Part shown: positions 43,489 to 54,026 of the stretch, one piece after another
Numbering within the stretch: position 1 is the stretch's first letter
Layout of the letters: every line of letters begins with the position of its first letter
Assembly: GCA_017472145.1 (NCBI GenBank)
Contig: JAFUQX010000060.1
Span: forward strand, 1 to 59,756
From: Ruminococcus sp.
Lineage (GTDB): Bacteria > Bacillota > Clostridia > Oscillospirales > Ruminococcaceae
DNA length: 59,756 nucleotides
Direction: 5' to 3'
The notes under the pieces: generated by a model
The model's database searches: none
What the model saw: the letters and a program-made list of their open reading frames with translations, nothing else
Told to the model about the DNA's origin: nothing
Position numbers and translations under genes: made by a program

Positions 43489-45150
43489 TTAATAATTGAT
43501 AATTGCGCCCTTGTCGGCGGAGGATACCATTCTGGAATACCGCTTCAGATATCCTGTCAGATCGGTCTTTTCCTGGATGGGCATGGTCTTCTTACGCTCA
43601 GCCAGCTCCTCATCAGAAACCTCCAGTGTGATGGAGTGGTTCGGAATATCGATGGAAATGATATCGCCGTCCTTGACATAGGCGATCGTGCCGCCGCTGA
43701 CAGCCTCCGGAGAAACGTGACCGATAGCCGCACCTCTTGTCGCACCGGAGAAGCGTCCGTCTGTAATCAGCGCAACCTCCTTGTCCAGTCCCATACCAGC
43801 AATGGCAGAGGTAGGAGAAAGCATCTCTCTCATACCCGGACCACCGGCCGGACCTTCGTAGCGGATCACCACAATATCGCCGGCCTGAATGCCGCCGCTC
43901 CTGATCACAGCGATTGCATCCTCCTCGCTGTTGAACACCTTGGCCGGACCCTTGTGCTGCATCATTTCCGCAGCCACTGCACTTCTTTTTACAACACAGC
44001 CATCCTCAGCCAGATTGCCTCTGAGTACTGCAATGCCGCCGGTCTGGCTGTAGGGATTTTCAATGGGACGGATAATGTCGTGATTCTTGTTGATCACACC
44101 GCTGATATTCTCGCCCAGGGTCTGGCCTGTACAGGTCATGACGTCCGTATGGATCAGATTCTTCTTGGTCAGCTCATTCAGAACGGCATATACGCCGCCA
44201 GCCTCATTCAGATCCTCCATATATGCATGACCGGCCGGAGCCAGGTGACACAGGTTCGGTGTTCTGGCGCTGATCTCATTGGCCATATCCAGATTGATCT
44301 TAATACCACACTCGTTGGCAATGGCCGGGATGTGCAGCATGCTGTTTGTGGAGCAGCCCAGAGCCATATCCGCAGTCAGGGCATTCTCAAAGGCCTTTTC
44401 TGTCATAATGTCACGGGGACGTATATTCTTACGGTACAGCTCCATTACCGCCATACCTGCATGCTTGGCCAGCTTGATTCTCTCGGAATATACCGCCGGA
44501 ATCGTGCCGTTTCCACGGAGACCCATACCCAGAACCTCTGTCAGACAGTTCATGGAGTTGGCGGTGTACATACCGGAGCAGGAACCACAGGTCGGACAGG
44601 CCTTGTTTTCAAATTCCTCTACATCCTCCAGGGTAAACTTGCCAGCGGAGTAGGAGCCGACGGCCTCAAACATACTGGAAAGGCTGGTCTTTTTGCCCTT
44701 TACATGACCGGCCAGCATGGGGCCGCCGCTTACAAAAATGGTCGGTACGTTCACTCTGGCTGCGGCCATGAGCAGACCGGGAACATTCTTGTCACAGTTG
44801 GGGATCATAACCAGTGCATCAAAGTGATGAGCCAGGGCCATACACTCTGTGGAATCTGCGATCAGGTCACGGGTTACCAGAGAATACTTCATGCCCTTGT
44901 GACCCATAGCAATGCCATCGCATACAGCAATGGCCGGGAACACAACGGGCGTACCGCCAGCCATAGCCACACCCAGTTTTACAGCATCCACAATTTTATC
45001 GATATTCATGTGACCGGGAACGATTTCATTGTAAGAGGAAACGATACCGACCAGCGGTCTTTGCATCTCCTCTTTCGTCATGCCCAGGGCATTCAACAGA
45101 GAACGCTGAGGAGCCTTGTCCACGCCGTCACAGTAGAAATTACTGCTCAA
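43489..45150 (-). CDS. ilvD: Dihydroxy-acid dehydratase
   Basis: IlvD is an Fe-S enzyme that makes the 2-oxoacid precursors of valine and isoleucine. The 553-residue protein has [15 protein letters not shown] near 117, [19 protein letters not shown] near 188 and a C-terminal [20 protein letters not shown] near 470. The start codon is TTG at 45150 with GAGGTG 7 bases upstream. It lies 11 bases after a gene of unknown function and leads the leuCDB set. Confidence 0.95.
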   Translation of the reverse strand: MSSNFYCDGVDKAPQRSLLNALGMTKEEMQRPLVGIVSSYNEIVPGHMNIDKIVDAVKLGVAMAGGTPVVFPAIAVCDGIAMGHKGMKYSLVTRDLIADSTECMALAHHFDALVMIPNCDKNVPGLLMAAARVNVPTIFVSGGPMLAGHVKGKKTSLSSMFEAVGSYSAGKFTLEDVEEFENKACPTCGSCSGMYTANSMNCLTEVLGMGLRGNGTIPAVYSERIKLAKHAGMAVMELYRKNIRPRDIMTEKAFENALTADMALGCSTNSMLHIPAIANECGIKINLDMANEISARTPNLCHLAPAGHAYMEDLNEAGGVYAVLNELTKKNLIHTDVMTCTGQTLGENISGVINKNHDIIRPIENPYSQTGGIAVLRGNLAEDGCVVKRSAVAAEMMQHKGPAKVFNSEEDAIAVIRSGGIQAGDIVVIRYEGPAGGPGMREMLSPTSAIAGMGLDKEVALITDGRFSGATRGAAIGHVSPEAVSGGTIAYVKDGDIISIDIPNHSITLEVSDEELAERKKTMPIQEKTDLTGYLKRYSRMVSSADKGAIINY

Positions 45151-45161
45151 TTTATTTCACC

Positions 45162-45791
45162 TCATTTATTAGTTTTGGTTTCTGTATAAGTCATTGCTGC
45201 TTCGTCGAGCGCTGCAATGAGTTTTTTTTCAAGGGGAGTACCCTCAACATCGGGATTATAATTAAGTCCGAGCATCTGATATTCCATAGATGTGCCTGGA
45301 GCAAATGCATAGGCACAGAGAATCCTGTTACCATAATCAAATTTCGCTCTGAAAAGGAAATACCTACTTTCAGATTTCATAAATTCTCTTCCGGAAGCAG
45401 TACCATCCTTTACATACTTTTCGACAGCGCAATAAACCGGATCATAAGGACCGAATCCAATTGAAGCAAGGTCATCGTTGTAGCCAGTAAAATCGTCGGT
45501 GCTGAATGGTTCATACTGAAAGGACGGGTCGATTTCACAATGACTGTTGAATTCAACAAAATCACCGGAAAGCATGAAGGTTACAGCAAATTCATCATTT
45601 CCCTCAGCACCGCCGAAAAAGGTGGTCTCTCTCCTGATAGAGGGCTTTGCTGGAATGCTTGCTGATTTTATGATGTCATCAGGTGTTTTATTCTGTGGTC
45701 TCATCGGAGTTGAGGGGGCCTTTTCAACAGTCCGACTTTCCGTACTTCCCACTGTATCAAAAATTTTTTTCAAGGAATCAAAAAATCCCAT
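45162..45791 (-). CDS. Protein of unknown function inside the ilv-leu cluster
   Basis: I do not recognise this 209-residue soluble protein. It starts MGFFDSLKKIFDTVGS, continues with a Pro/Thr-rich linker (about 20-55), and then has an acidic, aromatic-rich domain (about 58-205) with YNDDLASIGFGPYDPVYCAV. It has no signal peptide. Its base composition is more AT-rich than ilvC and ilvD. It lies 18 bases beyond the ilvC terminator, with AGAAAGG before the ATG, and 11 bases before ilvD. The MGFFDSLKKIFD start resembles small stress/tellurium-associated or phage-shock-type soluble proteins, but that is not enough for a call. Confidence 0.75.
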   Translation of the reverse strand: MGFFDSLKKIFDTVGSTESRTVEKAPSTPMRPQNKTPDDIIKSASIPAKPSIRRETTFFGGAEGNDEFAVTFMLSGDFVEFNSHCEIDPSFQYEPFSTDDFTGYNDDLASIGFGPYDPVYCAVEKYVKDGTASGREFMKSESRYFLFRAKFDYGNRILCAYAFAPGTSMEYQMLGLNYNPDVEGTPLEKKLIAALDEAAMTYTETKTNK

Positions 45792-45808
45792 CGTACTACT
45801 GCCTTTCT

Positions 45809-45849
45809 AAAAAAAATGCTGCTTTCCCAAAACAATCGGGAAAGCAGCA
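45809..45849 (-). terminator. Terminator after ilvC
   Basis: The perfect stem TGCTGCTTTCCC / GGGAAAGCAGCA is followed on the minus strand by eight T. It separates ilvBNC from the ilvD-leuCDB genes, so the latter need readthrough or their own promoter. Confidence 0.92.
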
Positions 45850-45880
45850 AGTACAGTCCGATTACACAATGCAAACGGAT

Positions 45881-45910
45881 ATTCTATGTTATTGTATGCA
45901 GCTCAGACAA
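45881..45910 (-). promoter_or_regulatory. Possible promoter between ilvC and the ilvD group
   Basis: TTGTCT (45905-45910) and TAGAAT (45881-45886) are 18 bases apart on the minus strand, in the gap after ilvC. A transcript from here would meet the terminator within about 30 bases, giving an attenuator-like layout. The boxes are imperfect. Confidence 0.4.
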
Positions 45911-45918
45911 GCATCAGA

Positions 45919-47498
<1,580 letters not shown>

Positions 47499-47512
47499 AA
47501 TGCTTACCTCAC

Positions 47513-49261
47513 TTACTTCTTCGCAGTGGGATCTACGATGATATCATCGATAGAACCGCCCGGCGGCAGCATCGGCAGTACAAATGCATCACAGTCAATG
47601 GTGCAGTCTACCAGTACAGGGCCTTCTACAGCAAAGGCCTGCTTCAGCACTGCCTTCAGCTCGTCCAGTGTGCCAATGCAGCTGTCCATATTCGAGCAGC
47701 TGTCGCAGGCCTTGGGACAGGTCTGTCCCGGAATCTGACCCACACGGAAGGCCGGCAGACCAAAGGCCTCAGCCAGCTTCACAAAGTCCGTCTTTCTCTG
47801 AAGCGTTGTATTGGAATAGTGCTTGTCAAAGAACAGTGTCTGCCACTGACGAACCATACCCAGAACGCCGTTGTTCATAACAAAAATCACAACCGGAGTC
47901 TGATTGGTCACAGCCGTTGCCAGCTCATTGAGATTCATGCCAAAGCTTCCGTCGCCTGTGATCAGAACGGTTTTCTTGCCTGTTGCAGTGGCTGCACCAA
48001 TAGCCGCACCCAGACCAAAGCCCATTGTACCCAGACCGCCGCTGGAAATGAATGTACGAGGCCTGCTGAATTCAAAGCGCTGTGCCGCCCACATCTGATG
48101 CTGGCCTACGTCCGTTGCTACAACGATATCATCGCCGGCCGCCTCAGCCGCTTCCATGATCGCATCGATCGCAGTGAACGGTGTGATCTCGTCTCCCTGA
48201 CGCTCCAGCTCCTCGGTGTAAGCCTTCAGCTCAGAAATGCGGGCCTGCCATTCAGGAAGCTTCTTCTCCTCCACAGCCTCACAAAGTGCGGCCAGGATCT
48301 TCTTCATAGAGCCGGTCAGACCCAGATGCGCCTTTATATTCTTATTCAGCTCAGAAGCATCGATATCAATATGGATGATCTTTGCATTTTTTGCATACTT
48401 GGAAACATTGCCTGTACCTCTGTCACTGAAACGGCAGCCTGCTGTGATGATCAGGTCCGCCTCATTCTGTGCAATGGAGGACGCATAGTGACCGTGCATG
48501 CCCTCCATACCCAGCCATCTCGGATTGCTGGTGGGCACGGCAGACAGGCCCATCATGGTACAGCCGATGGGTGCATCGATCTTATCAGCCAGAGCAGCAA
48601 TTTCCTCACCGGCCTCGTCTGTAATCGCACCGCCCCCGATGTAGATATACGGTCTTTCGGATGCAGCAATCATCTTTACAGCCTCAGCCACAGCATCCAT
48701 ATTCACTTCCGGAACTGCATCCTTCTCCACAACCGGAGCAGCCTCGTATTCAAACACAGCCTGCTGAACATCCTTCGGAATATCCACCAGAACCGGGCCC
48801 GGTCTGCCGGACTTGGCAATGCGGAAGGCCTCACGGATGGTCGGAGCCAGCTCATCGATCGTCTTTACAAAGAAATTGTGCTTTGTGATCGGCATGGTCA
48901 CACCAGTAATGTCGACCTCCTGGAAGCTGTCGCGGCCAATCAGAGAATTCGGCACGTTGCCTGTGATCGCAACCATGGGAACAGAGTCCAGATAAGCCGT
49001 TGCAATACCCGTTACCAGATTGGTCGCACCCGGGCCGGAGGTTGCAATTACAACGCCCACCTCACCGGTAGAACGTGCATAGCCGTCGGCCGCATGGGAA
49101 GCGCCCTGCTCGTGGGCTGTGATAATATGGCGGATACGGTCCTGCGCCATATAAAGTGCATCGTAAATATCGATTACCTGACCGCCCGGATAACCGAATA
49201 CAGTCGTTGCTCCCTGCTCGATCAGGGTTTCGATAATGATCTGTGCGCCTTTTAACTTCAT
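47513..49261 (-). CDS. ilvB: Acetolactate synthase large subunit
   Basis: IlvB joins two pyruvates, or pyruvate and 2-oxobutanoate, using ThDP and FAD. The 582-residue protein has VFGYPGGQVIDIYDAL near 20, the activating Glu in AHEQGASHAADGYAR near 50, and the ThDP motif GDGSFGMNLNELAT...NNGVLGMV near 440-480. One unusual local feature is a Cys-rich insertion CPKACDSCSNMDSC near 530. The start at 49261 is chosen because AAAGGGTG lies just upstream. It is first in ilvBNC. Confidence 0.95.
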   Translation of the reverse strand: MKLKGAQIIIETLIEQGATTVFGYPGGQVIDIYDALYMAQDRIRHIITAHEQGASHAADGYARSTGEVGVVIATSGPGATNLVTGIATAYLDSVPMVAITGNVPNSLIGRDSFQEVDITGVTMPITKHNFFVKTIDELAPTIREAFRIAKSGRPGPVLVDIPKDVQQAVFEYEAAPVVEKDAVPEVNMDAVAEAVKMIAASERPYIYIGGGAITDEAGEEIAALADKIDAPIGCTMMGLSAVPTSNPRWLGMEGMHGHYASSIAQNEADLIITAGCRFSDRGTGNVSKYAKNAKIIHIDIDASELNKNIKAHLGLTGSMKKILAALCEAVEEKKLPEWQARISELKAYTEELERQGDEITPFTAIDAIMEAAEAAGDDIVVATDVGQHQMWAAQRFEFSRPRTFISSGGLGTMGFGLGAAIGAATATGKKTVLITGDGSFGMNLNELATAVTNQTPVVIFVMNNGVLGMVRQWQTLFFDKHYSNTTLQRKTDFVKLAEAFGLPAFRVGQIPGQTCPKACDSCSNMDSCIGTLDELKAVLKQAFAVEGPVLVDCTIDCDAFVLPMLPPGGSIDDIIVDPTAKK

Positions 49262-49333
49262 TTTTTTCACCCTTTATGTATCAGAATCATAGGACATGTT
49301 TCTGCACACGTCCTGCAAAAACATCTAATATTT

Positions 49334-49362
49334 AGTATAGCACTTTAACTCGCTGATTGCAA
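49334..49362 (-). promoter_or_regulatory. Promoter of ilvBNC
   Basis: TTGCAA (49357-49362) and TATACT (49334-49339) are 17 bases apart on the minus strand, giving a short leader of about 65 bases with a small GGAC..GTCC hairpin. No T-box is seen on this strand. Confidence 0.8.
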
Positions 49363-49472
49363 GATTCATCCTCCTGTTTTTACATTTTAATCACATTTTA
49401 TCAATCGCACAAACACATTTTTCTGATATGCGGAATAGAAAATAAAATTCTGAAAAAAATAGGAGAAAGGAC

Positions 49473-49501
49473 TTGACAAAAGGCGGAAAATCCGATAGAA
49501 T
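49473..49501 (+). promoter_or_regulatory. Promoter of the leuA T-box transcript
   Basis: TTGACA (49473-49478) and TAGAAT (49496-49501) are 17 bases apart. The -35 boxes of leuA and ilvBNC are about 110 bases apart and point away from each other. Confidence 0.87.
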
Positions 49502-49507
49502 AATAAC

Positions 49508-49820
49508 AGGGAGTCGCAATAAGGCGCACCTCCATATAATAATAGAAAAGGCGCAGACGGGAAAAAAGATGTTTCCAGCTGGTTCAGAGAGCTGTCGGTT
49601 GGTGAAAGACAGTGCAGCAGAAGCAGGATAACTGGTCCCTGAGCCGTGGGCTGAACTGTATTTTTAGGATGCAAAGTAGGCTGCACCGGGTTTCTCCCGT
49701 TACAGAGAAGCACATTGGTGGATGTGACAGAGTGGACGGAATCTCGTCAAGAAGAGTGGTACCACGGAGAAGCAATCTTCGTCTCTTTTATGCTGTATCA
49801 GCGTAAAAGGGGCTTTTTTT
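49508..49820 (+). promoter_or_regulatory. T-box riboswitch, leucine-specific leader of leuA
   Basis: The leader has Stem I signatures (TCAGAGAGC, CGGTTGGTGAAAG), a T-box motif AGAGTGGTACCACGG (49753-49767), and a terminator CTCTTTTATGCTG/CAGCGTAAAAGGG with seven T (49783-49820). Counting from the distal loop as in the Trp leader places CTG (Leu, 49632-49634) at the specifier position, which fits leuA. The specifier assignment is less certain than the T-box call. Confidence 0.9.
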
Positions 49821-49874
49821 ATGCATGCGGGTTCACATTCAATTCCAGATCAACGACAGAAAGGAATGTTTGAA

Positions 49875-51545
49875 ATGAAAAATGTAAGCAAGTACACAAG
49901 ACAATTTTTCCCGGTGGAAAATCCGCCCATGCGCTGGGCCAGCAAGAACTATATTGACAAGGCGCCCATCTGGTGCAGCGTGGATCTGAGAGACGGCAAC
50001 CAGGCGCTGATCACGCCTATGAGTCTGGAAGAAAAGCTGGAATTCTTCAAGGTTCTGGTAAAGATCGGTTTTAAGGAGATCGAGATCGGCTTCCCGGCCG
50101 CCTCCGATACGGAGTATGACTTCTGCCGTACGCTGATCGAGCAGAATCTGATTCCGGATGATGTTACCATTCAGGTACTGACCCAGGCCAGAGAGCATAT
50201 CATTGCCAAAACCTTTGAGGCTCTGAAGGGCGCAAAGCATGCCATTGTACATCTGTACAATTCTACCTCTCTGGCACAGAGAGAACAGGTATTCAAGCGC
50301 AGCAAGGAGGAAATCATCGCCATTGCGGAAGCTGGTGCAAAGATGTGCAAGGAATATCGTGCAAAGACAGAGGGTCACTTCACCTTTGAATATTCTCCGG
50401 AGAGCTTTACCGGAACAGAGCCGGAATTTGCACTGGAGATCTGCAACCGTGTCATTGACATCTGGGAGCCGACAGAGGAGGATAAGGTGATCATCAATCT
50501 GCCGGTAACGGTATCGCACTCCATGCCTCACGTGTATGCAAATCAGGTTGAGTACATGAACGGCCATCTGAACCGCCGTGAAAATGTCATCATCTCCCTG
50601 CATCCGCACAATGACAGAGGCTGTGCGGTTGCTGACAGCGAAATGGGCCTGCTGGCCGGCGGTGACAGAATCGAGGGTACGCTGTTCGGAAACGGTGAGC
50701 GTACCGGTAATGTGGACATCATCACCCTGGCACTGAATATGTATTCCCAGGGCGTAGAGCCGGAGCTGGATTTCTCCAATCTCCCGGAGATCACAAAGGT
50801 ATATGAGCGTGTCACACGTATGCGTGTATATGAGCGTTCTCCGTACAGCGGTCAGCTGGTATTTGCAGCCTTCAGCGGCTCACACCAGGATGCGATCGCC
50901 AAGGGCATGAAGTGGCGTGAGACTGAGGATCGTGTGCACTGGACCGTTCCCTATCTGCCCATTGACCCGACAGATGTGGGCCGTGAGTATGAAGCAGACG
51001 TGATCCGTATCAACAGCCAGTCCGGCAAGGGCGGCATCGGCTATCTGATGGAGACCAAGTACGGCTATGACATTCCGGCAAAGATGCGGGAGTCCTTTGG
51101 CTATCTGGTAAAGGGTATTTCCGACCGGGCGCATAAGGAATTGCAGCCGGAGGAGGTACTGAAGATCTTCAACGAAAGCTATGTCAACATTGAGACGCCG
51201 GTATCTGTGCCGGAGATCCACTATGCGCAGAAGGAAGGCGGCCTGATCGATGCATTTGTGACGGTTTGCCAGGATGGTAAGACCGAGGTCGTAGCAGGCC
51301 GGGGCAATGGCCGTCTGAATGCGGTACACAATGCGCTCAAAACCCATCTGGGCGTAGAGTTTGTGCTGACAACCTACACTGAGCATGCACTTGAAGTTGC
51401 TGCAACTGCAAGCGCCGTTTCTTATGTAGGAATCGAGCGGGACGGCAAGACCTATTGGGGCGTAGGCATCCATTCGGATATTGCTACCTCCTCTATCAAG
51501 GCACTGCTGGGCGCACTGAACCGTATGCTGAATGAGATCGCATAA
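49875..51545 (+). CDS. leuA: 2-isopropylmalate synthase (LeuA type 2)
   Basis: LeuA condenses 2-oxoisovalerate with acetyl-CoA in the first leucine-specific step. The 556-residue protein is the longer bacterial type with WCSVDLRDGNQAL near residue 33, SLHPHNDRGCAVADSE near 240 (metal His pair), GERTGNVDI near 275 and a C-terminal regulatory LeuA dimer domain (about 430-556). The ATG at 49875 has AAGGA 9 bases upstream; an ATG 9 bases earlier abuts it. It is monocistronic, divergent from ilvBNC, and controlled by its T-box. Confidence 0.95.
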   Translation: MKNVSKYTRQFFPVENPPMRWASKNYIDKAPIWCSVDLRDGNQALITPMSLEEKLEFFKVLVKIGFKEIEIGFPAASDTEYDFCRTLIEQNLIPDDVTIQVLTQAREHIIAKTFEALKGAKHAIVHLYNSTSLAQREQVFKRSKEEIIAIAEAGAKMCKEYRAKTEGHFTFEYSPESFTGTEPEFALEICNRVIDIWEPTEEDKVIINLPVTVSHSMPHVYANQVEYMNGHLNRRENVIISLHPHNDRGCAVADSEMGLLAGGDRIEGTLFGNGERTGNVDIITLALNMYSQGVEPELDFSNLPEITKVYERVTRMRVYERSPYSGQLVFAAFSGSHQDAIAKGMKWRETEDRVHWTVPYLPIDPTDVGREYEADVIRINSQSGKGGIGYLMETKYGYDIPAKMRESFGYLVKGISDRAHKELQPEEVLKIFNESYVNIETPVSVPEIHYAQKEGGLIDAFVTVCQDGKTEVVAGRGNGRLNAVHNALKTHLGVEFVLTTYTEHALEVAATASAVSYVGIERDGKTYWGVGIHSDIATSSIKALLGALNRMLNEIA

Positions 51546-51577
51546 GGCCATACGATTATAAAATATAAAAGGAATTA

Positions 51578-51606
51578 CGGGCGGCTGGAAGGGCCGCTCG
51601 TTTTTT
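51578..51606 (+). terminator. Terminator of leuA
   Basis: CGGGCGGC pairs with GCCGCTCG, followed by TTTTTT. Confidence 0.87.
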
Positions 51607-51647
51607 CTGTCGGTTTACTAAACTTGCATAAAATATTTCAATATTTC

Positions 51648-51676
51648 TTGACAAATCAGAACCTATGTGATAAAAT
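51648..51676 (+). promoter_or_regulatory. Promoter of the dockerin gene at 51722
   Basis: TTGACA (51648-51653) and TAAAAT (51671-51676) are 17 bases apart, 45 bases before the ATG. Confidence 0.85.
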
Positions 51677-51721
51677 GAAAGTGGAAAGGATTCATTTTTT
51701 CATTTTAAGGAGGTTGATTTT

Positions 51722-52867
51722 ATGAAAAAGCAAAGGAATGCAGCGATGCTGTCCGTGACGTTCATGCTGTGTCTTGCCATGTGTGCAGGTCTTGCGCAGC
51801 CGGTACAGGTCTCTGCTGCAGACGACGTCAGTCCGGCTGATTCTGTAATGGCCGTACCTGAATGGGTACCGCAGAGCTTTACTGACACAGTGCAGTTTGT
51901 CCAGAATCACGGGAGAACATTTGTAAGCGATGGTTACATCTGCATTGTAACGAAAAGTGAAGAAAGCTCCTACAGACGTGAGGTTCGTTTCAGTGACTGC
52001 TCAGCTGGATATGCTGATGACGTTGTGTTCCATGAGAAATATACTTTTGAAAAGCCGGATGAATCAGATACAGAAGCAACAGAGGCGTATGAGCAGTATC
52101 TTAATGATCTGGGACTTTATGAGTATGTTGAACTTGGTTATACACTTGAAGCGTGCTTTGAGGTAACTGTATGTGCACCCTCTGCTCCCGGACGCATGGA
52201 GCTGAGCATTGTGACACTCAACGAATACGGAGAAGAGTCTGACTGCACAGACCTGAGCTTCGAGATATCAGAGGATGGCATAGAGGAAACAGACATCTTC
52301 TCCTGGCTGCCCGACTGTACAACGGAATATCGTACATATGTCAAGGAATATGGCGATGTTTCCGTTCACGATGGCTATGTTGTTTTCTGCGGCCACCCCT
52401 GCTATGACGGCGGCTACATATGGAGCAATACGCAGACCGGTACAGGCCGGATGAAGTCTGTTATGGATTACAGTATTACCCAGGAGCTTGTAGGACCTCT
52501 GCCGCCCGGCGGCGCACCGGACGAACTGCTGGTATATGAACCGCTGATCTCCGGTACGGTTGCTATGACCTGGGGGCAAAGGCAATATTGGATGAATGAA
52601 ACATCCCTTATGGACAGTGGATTCTTCCGGATCGATGCAGACGGTTCTGTTATGAAAATCGATGCGTCTGAAATGGAATATCCTCTGTATGGCGACTGCA
52701 ATAATGATAACGCCGTTTCGATTATGGACGCACTGGTATTGCAGAAATGGTCCATCGGCCTGAGCGAGCTTCCGTCTTATGTAAACGCCGATATCAATAG
52801 TGACAGCAAGGTAAATGTATTCGACCTCACTGCACTGAAAGAGCAGCTGATGGGGTCGCAGGAGTAA
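51722..52867 (+). CDS. Secreted protein of unknown function with C-terminal dockerin
   Basis: The 381-residue protein has a signal peptide (about 1-32, ending VQVSAA) and about 285 acidic, Tyr-rich residues with no recognised domain. A dockerin occupies about 320-381, with repeats DCNNDNAVSIMDALVLQKWS and DINSDSKVNVFDLTALKEQL. AAGGAGG precedes the ATG. It has its own promoter and terminator. The dockerin helices (DALVLQKW, DLTALKEQ) differ from the DAT-V-L-T-Y-A type seen at 10624 and 31628, suggesting a different cohesin partner. Confidence 0.83.
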   Translation: MKKQRNAAMLSVTFMLCLAMCAGLAQPVQVSAADDVSPADSVMAVPEWVPQSFTDTVQFVQNHGRTFVSDGYICIVTKSEESSYRREVRFSDCSAGYADDVVFHEKYTFEKPDESDTEATEAYEQYLNDLGLYEYVELGYTLEACFEVTVCAPSAPGRMELSIVTLNEYGEESDCTDLSFEISEDGIEETDIFSWLPDCTTEYRTYVKEYGDVSVHDGYVVFCGHPCYDGGYIWSNTQTGTGRMKSVMDYSITQELVGPLPPGGAPDELLVYEPLISGTVAMTWGQRQYWMNETSLMDSGFFRIDADGSVMKIDASEMEYPLYGDCNNDNAVSIMDALVLQKWSIGLSELPSYVNADINSDSKVNVFDLTALKEQLMGSQE

Positions 52868-52920
52868 CAGACAGCCTGTATGCCGCATCAAATGCGCTAT
52901 GAAACAGCATATACAATAAT

Positions 52921-52956
52921 GAGACCGCTGGCTTGATGCCGGCGGTTCTCTTTTTT
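52921..52956 (+). terminator. Terminator of the dockerin gene
   Basis: GAGACCGC and CCGGCGGTTCTC form the stem, followed by TTTTTT. Confidence 0.85.
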
Positions 52957-52994
52957 CGATCGGAAAAATGATCAAAAAAAATTTCCAGAACCCC

Positions 52995-53023
52995 TTGACA
53001 AATATATCGGAAGACGATATAAT
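52995..53023 (+). promoter_or_regulatory. PadR-gene promoter with embedded operator
   Basis: TTGACA (52995-53000) and TATAAT (53018-53023) are 17 bases apart. The first palindromic operator fills the spacer and overlaps the -10 box. Confidence 0.9.
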
Positions 53024-53075
53024 AGGTATATCGGGAGACGATATAACGTCAAACGCTATATCGATCGGCGATAAA
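53003..53075 (+). promoter_or_regulatory. Three palindromic operators (TATATCG-N5-CGATATA)
   Basis: The operators lie at 53003-53021, 53027-53045 and about 53057-53075. The first two are perfect inverted repeats with spacers GAAGA and GGAGA; the third ends CGATAA and is weaker. Centres are 24 and 30 bases apart. They cover the promoter and leader of a PadR-family gene, so autorepression is the likely role. Confidence 0.85.
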
Positions 53076-53092
53076 TGAAAGGAGACAGGAAT

Positions 53093-53410
53093 ATGTCAAA
53101 TATGGCACTGACAGAGGCGGTTTACTACATCCTGCTTTCGCTGATGCAGCCCATGCATGGCTATGGCATTATACAGAATGTGGAAGCACTGTCGGGAGGA
53201 CGTGTGCGTCTGGCCGCCGGAACGCTGTACGGCGCAATCAACACGCTCATCGACAAGGGCTGGATCACAGCGCTTCCGGAGGAGAAGGCCAGCCGCAAAA
53301 AGGAGTATGTGATTACGGATACAGGAAAGGAAATTTTGCAGAGAGAGCTTGCTCGTCTGGAGGAGCTGCTGCATAATGGGAAACAGATTCTGGGAGGAGA
53401 ATGTGTATGA
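53093..53410 (+). CDS. PadR-family transcriptional regulator
   Basis: The 105-residue protein is a short (subfamily 2) PadR winged-helix protein. It has ILLSLMQPMHGYGIIQ near residue 12, SGGRVRLAAGTLYGAI near 33, the wing KEYVITDTGKEIL near 72, and a short dimerising C-terminal helix. AAAGGAG precedes the ATG at 53093. Its stop overlaps the start of a DUF2812 gene, a pairing common in Firmicutes in which the membrane protein is controlled by, or controls, the PadR. Three matching palindromes cover the promoter. Confidence 0.92.
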   Translation: MSNMALTEAVYYILLSLMQPMHGYGIIQNVEALSGGRVRLAAGTLYGAINTLIDKGWITALPEEKASRKKEYVITDTGKEILQRELARLEELLHNGKQILGGECV

Positions 53411-53946
53411 GAAAGGTAATTCACAAGTGGTTCTGGGTGTGGGATTTTGACAAAGAGGAAAAATGGCTGAATGAAATGGCAGCCAAGGGACTGGCCCTTG
53501 TAGGTGTGGGCTTCTGCCGGTACGAATTTGAGGAATGTGTACCAGGCGAATATGATATCCGACTTCAGCTTCTGGAGCATAATCACTGTCATGCGGAAAG
53601 TCAGAATTACATATCCTTTGTGGAGGAGACTGGCGCAGAGCATGTAGGCTCATGGATACGCTGGGTGTATTTCCGAAAAAAGACTGCTGAAGGGGAATTC
53701 CAGCTGCTGTCCGATTTTGACTCCCGCATTAAGCAGCTAAGTCTGATCATCACTATGATTGCATTGATAAGCCTGGCAAATCTGATGATCGGAATCAGCA
53801 ACGTCAGCCTTATGATCGGAAATTCCAGTGAAGTCAACGGTGTCGGATTTCTGAATCTTGCCATCGGTGTGCTGGGGTCTTTGGGTACATGGCGGCTTCT
53901 CAGAAAACGCAAAGCGCTCAAGAAAGAACAGGAAATCTTTGAATAA
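53407..53946 (+). CDS. DUF2812 domain membrane protein
   Basis: The 179-residue protein has an N-terminal soluble DUF2812 domain (about 1-105) beginning HKWFWVWDFDKEEKWLNEMA. Two membrane helices (about 112-135 and 145-160) and a basic tail follow. DUF2812 proteins are frequent partners of PadR regulators and their function is not established. The start at 53407 overlaps the padR stop and has GGAGG 9 bases upstream; an ATG 6 bases earlier is possible. Confidence 0.85.
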   Translation: MRKVIHKWFWVWDFDKEEKWLNEMAAKGLALVGVGFCRYEFEECVPGEYDIRLQLLEHNHCHAESQNYISFVEETGAEHVGSWIRWVYFRKKTAEGEFQLLSDFDSRIKQLSLIITMIALISLANLMIGISNVSLMIGNSSEVNGVGFLNLAIGVLGSLGTWRLLRKRKALKKEQEIFE

Positions 53947-53949
53947 CCA

Positions 53950-54001
53950 AAAAGTCCGCAGCTCTGTGCACATTGCATCAGACTGCGGACTTTACCTTTT
54001 T
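53950..54001 (+). terminator. Terminator of the PadR-DUF2812 operon
   Basis: AAGTCCGCAG pairs with CTGCGGACTT, followed by TACCTTTTT. Confidence 0.85.
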
Positions 54002-54026
54002 ATTCTGCTAAAAGCTCACTGCGGAC

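Noticed and set aside
41971-45189. 1072-codon plus-strand frame opposite leuD, leuC and ilvD
   Set aside because: Antisense to enzymes with intact motifs. Long shadow frames are common in this codon usage.
53003-53075. Short regular repeats as a CRISPR array
   Set aside because: Only three 19-base palindromes with 5-13 base gaps, sitting on a promoter; they are operators.
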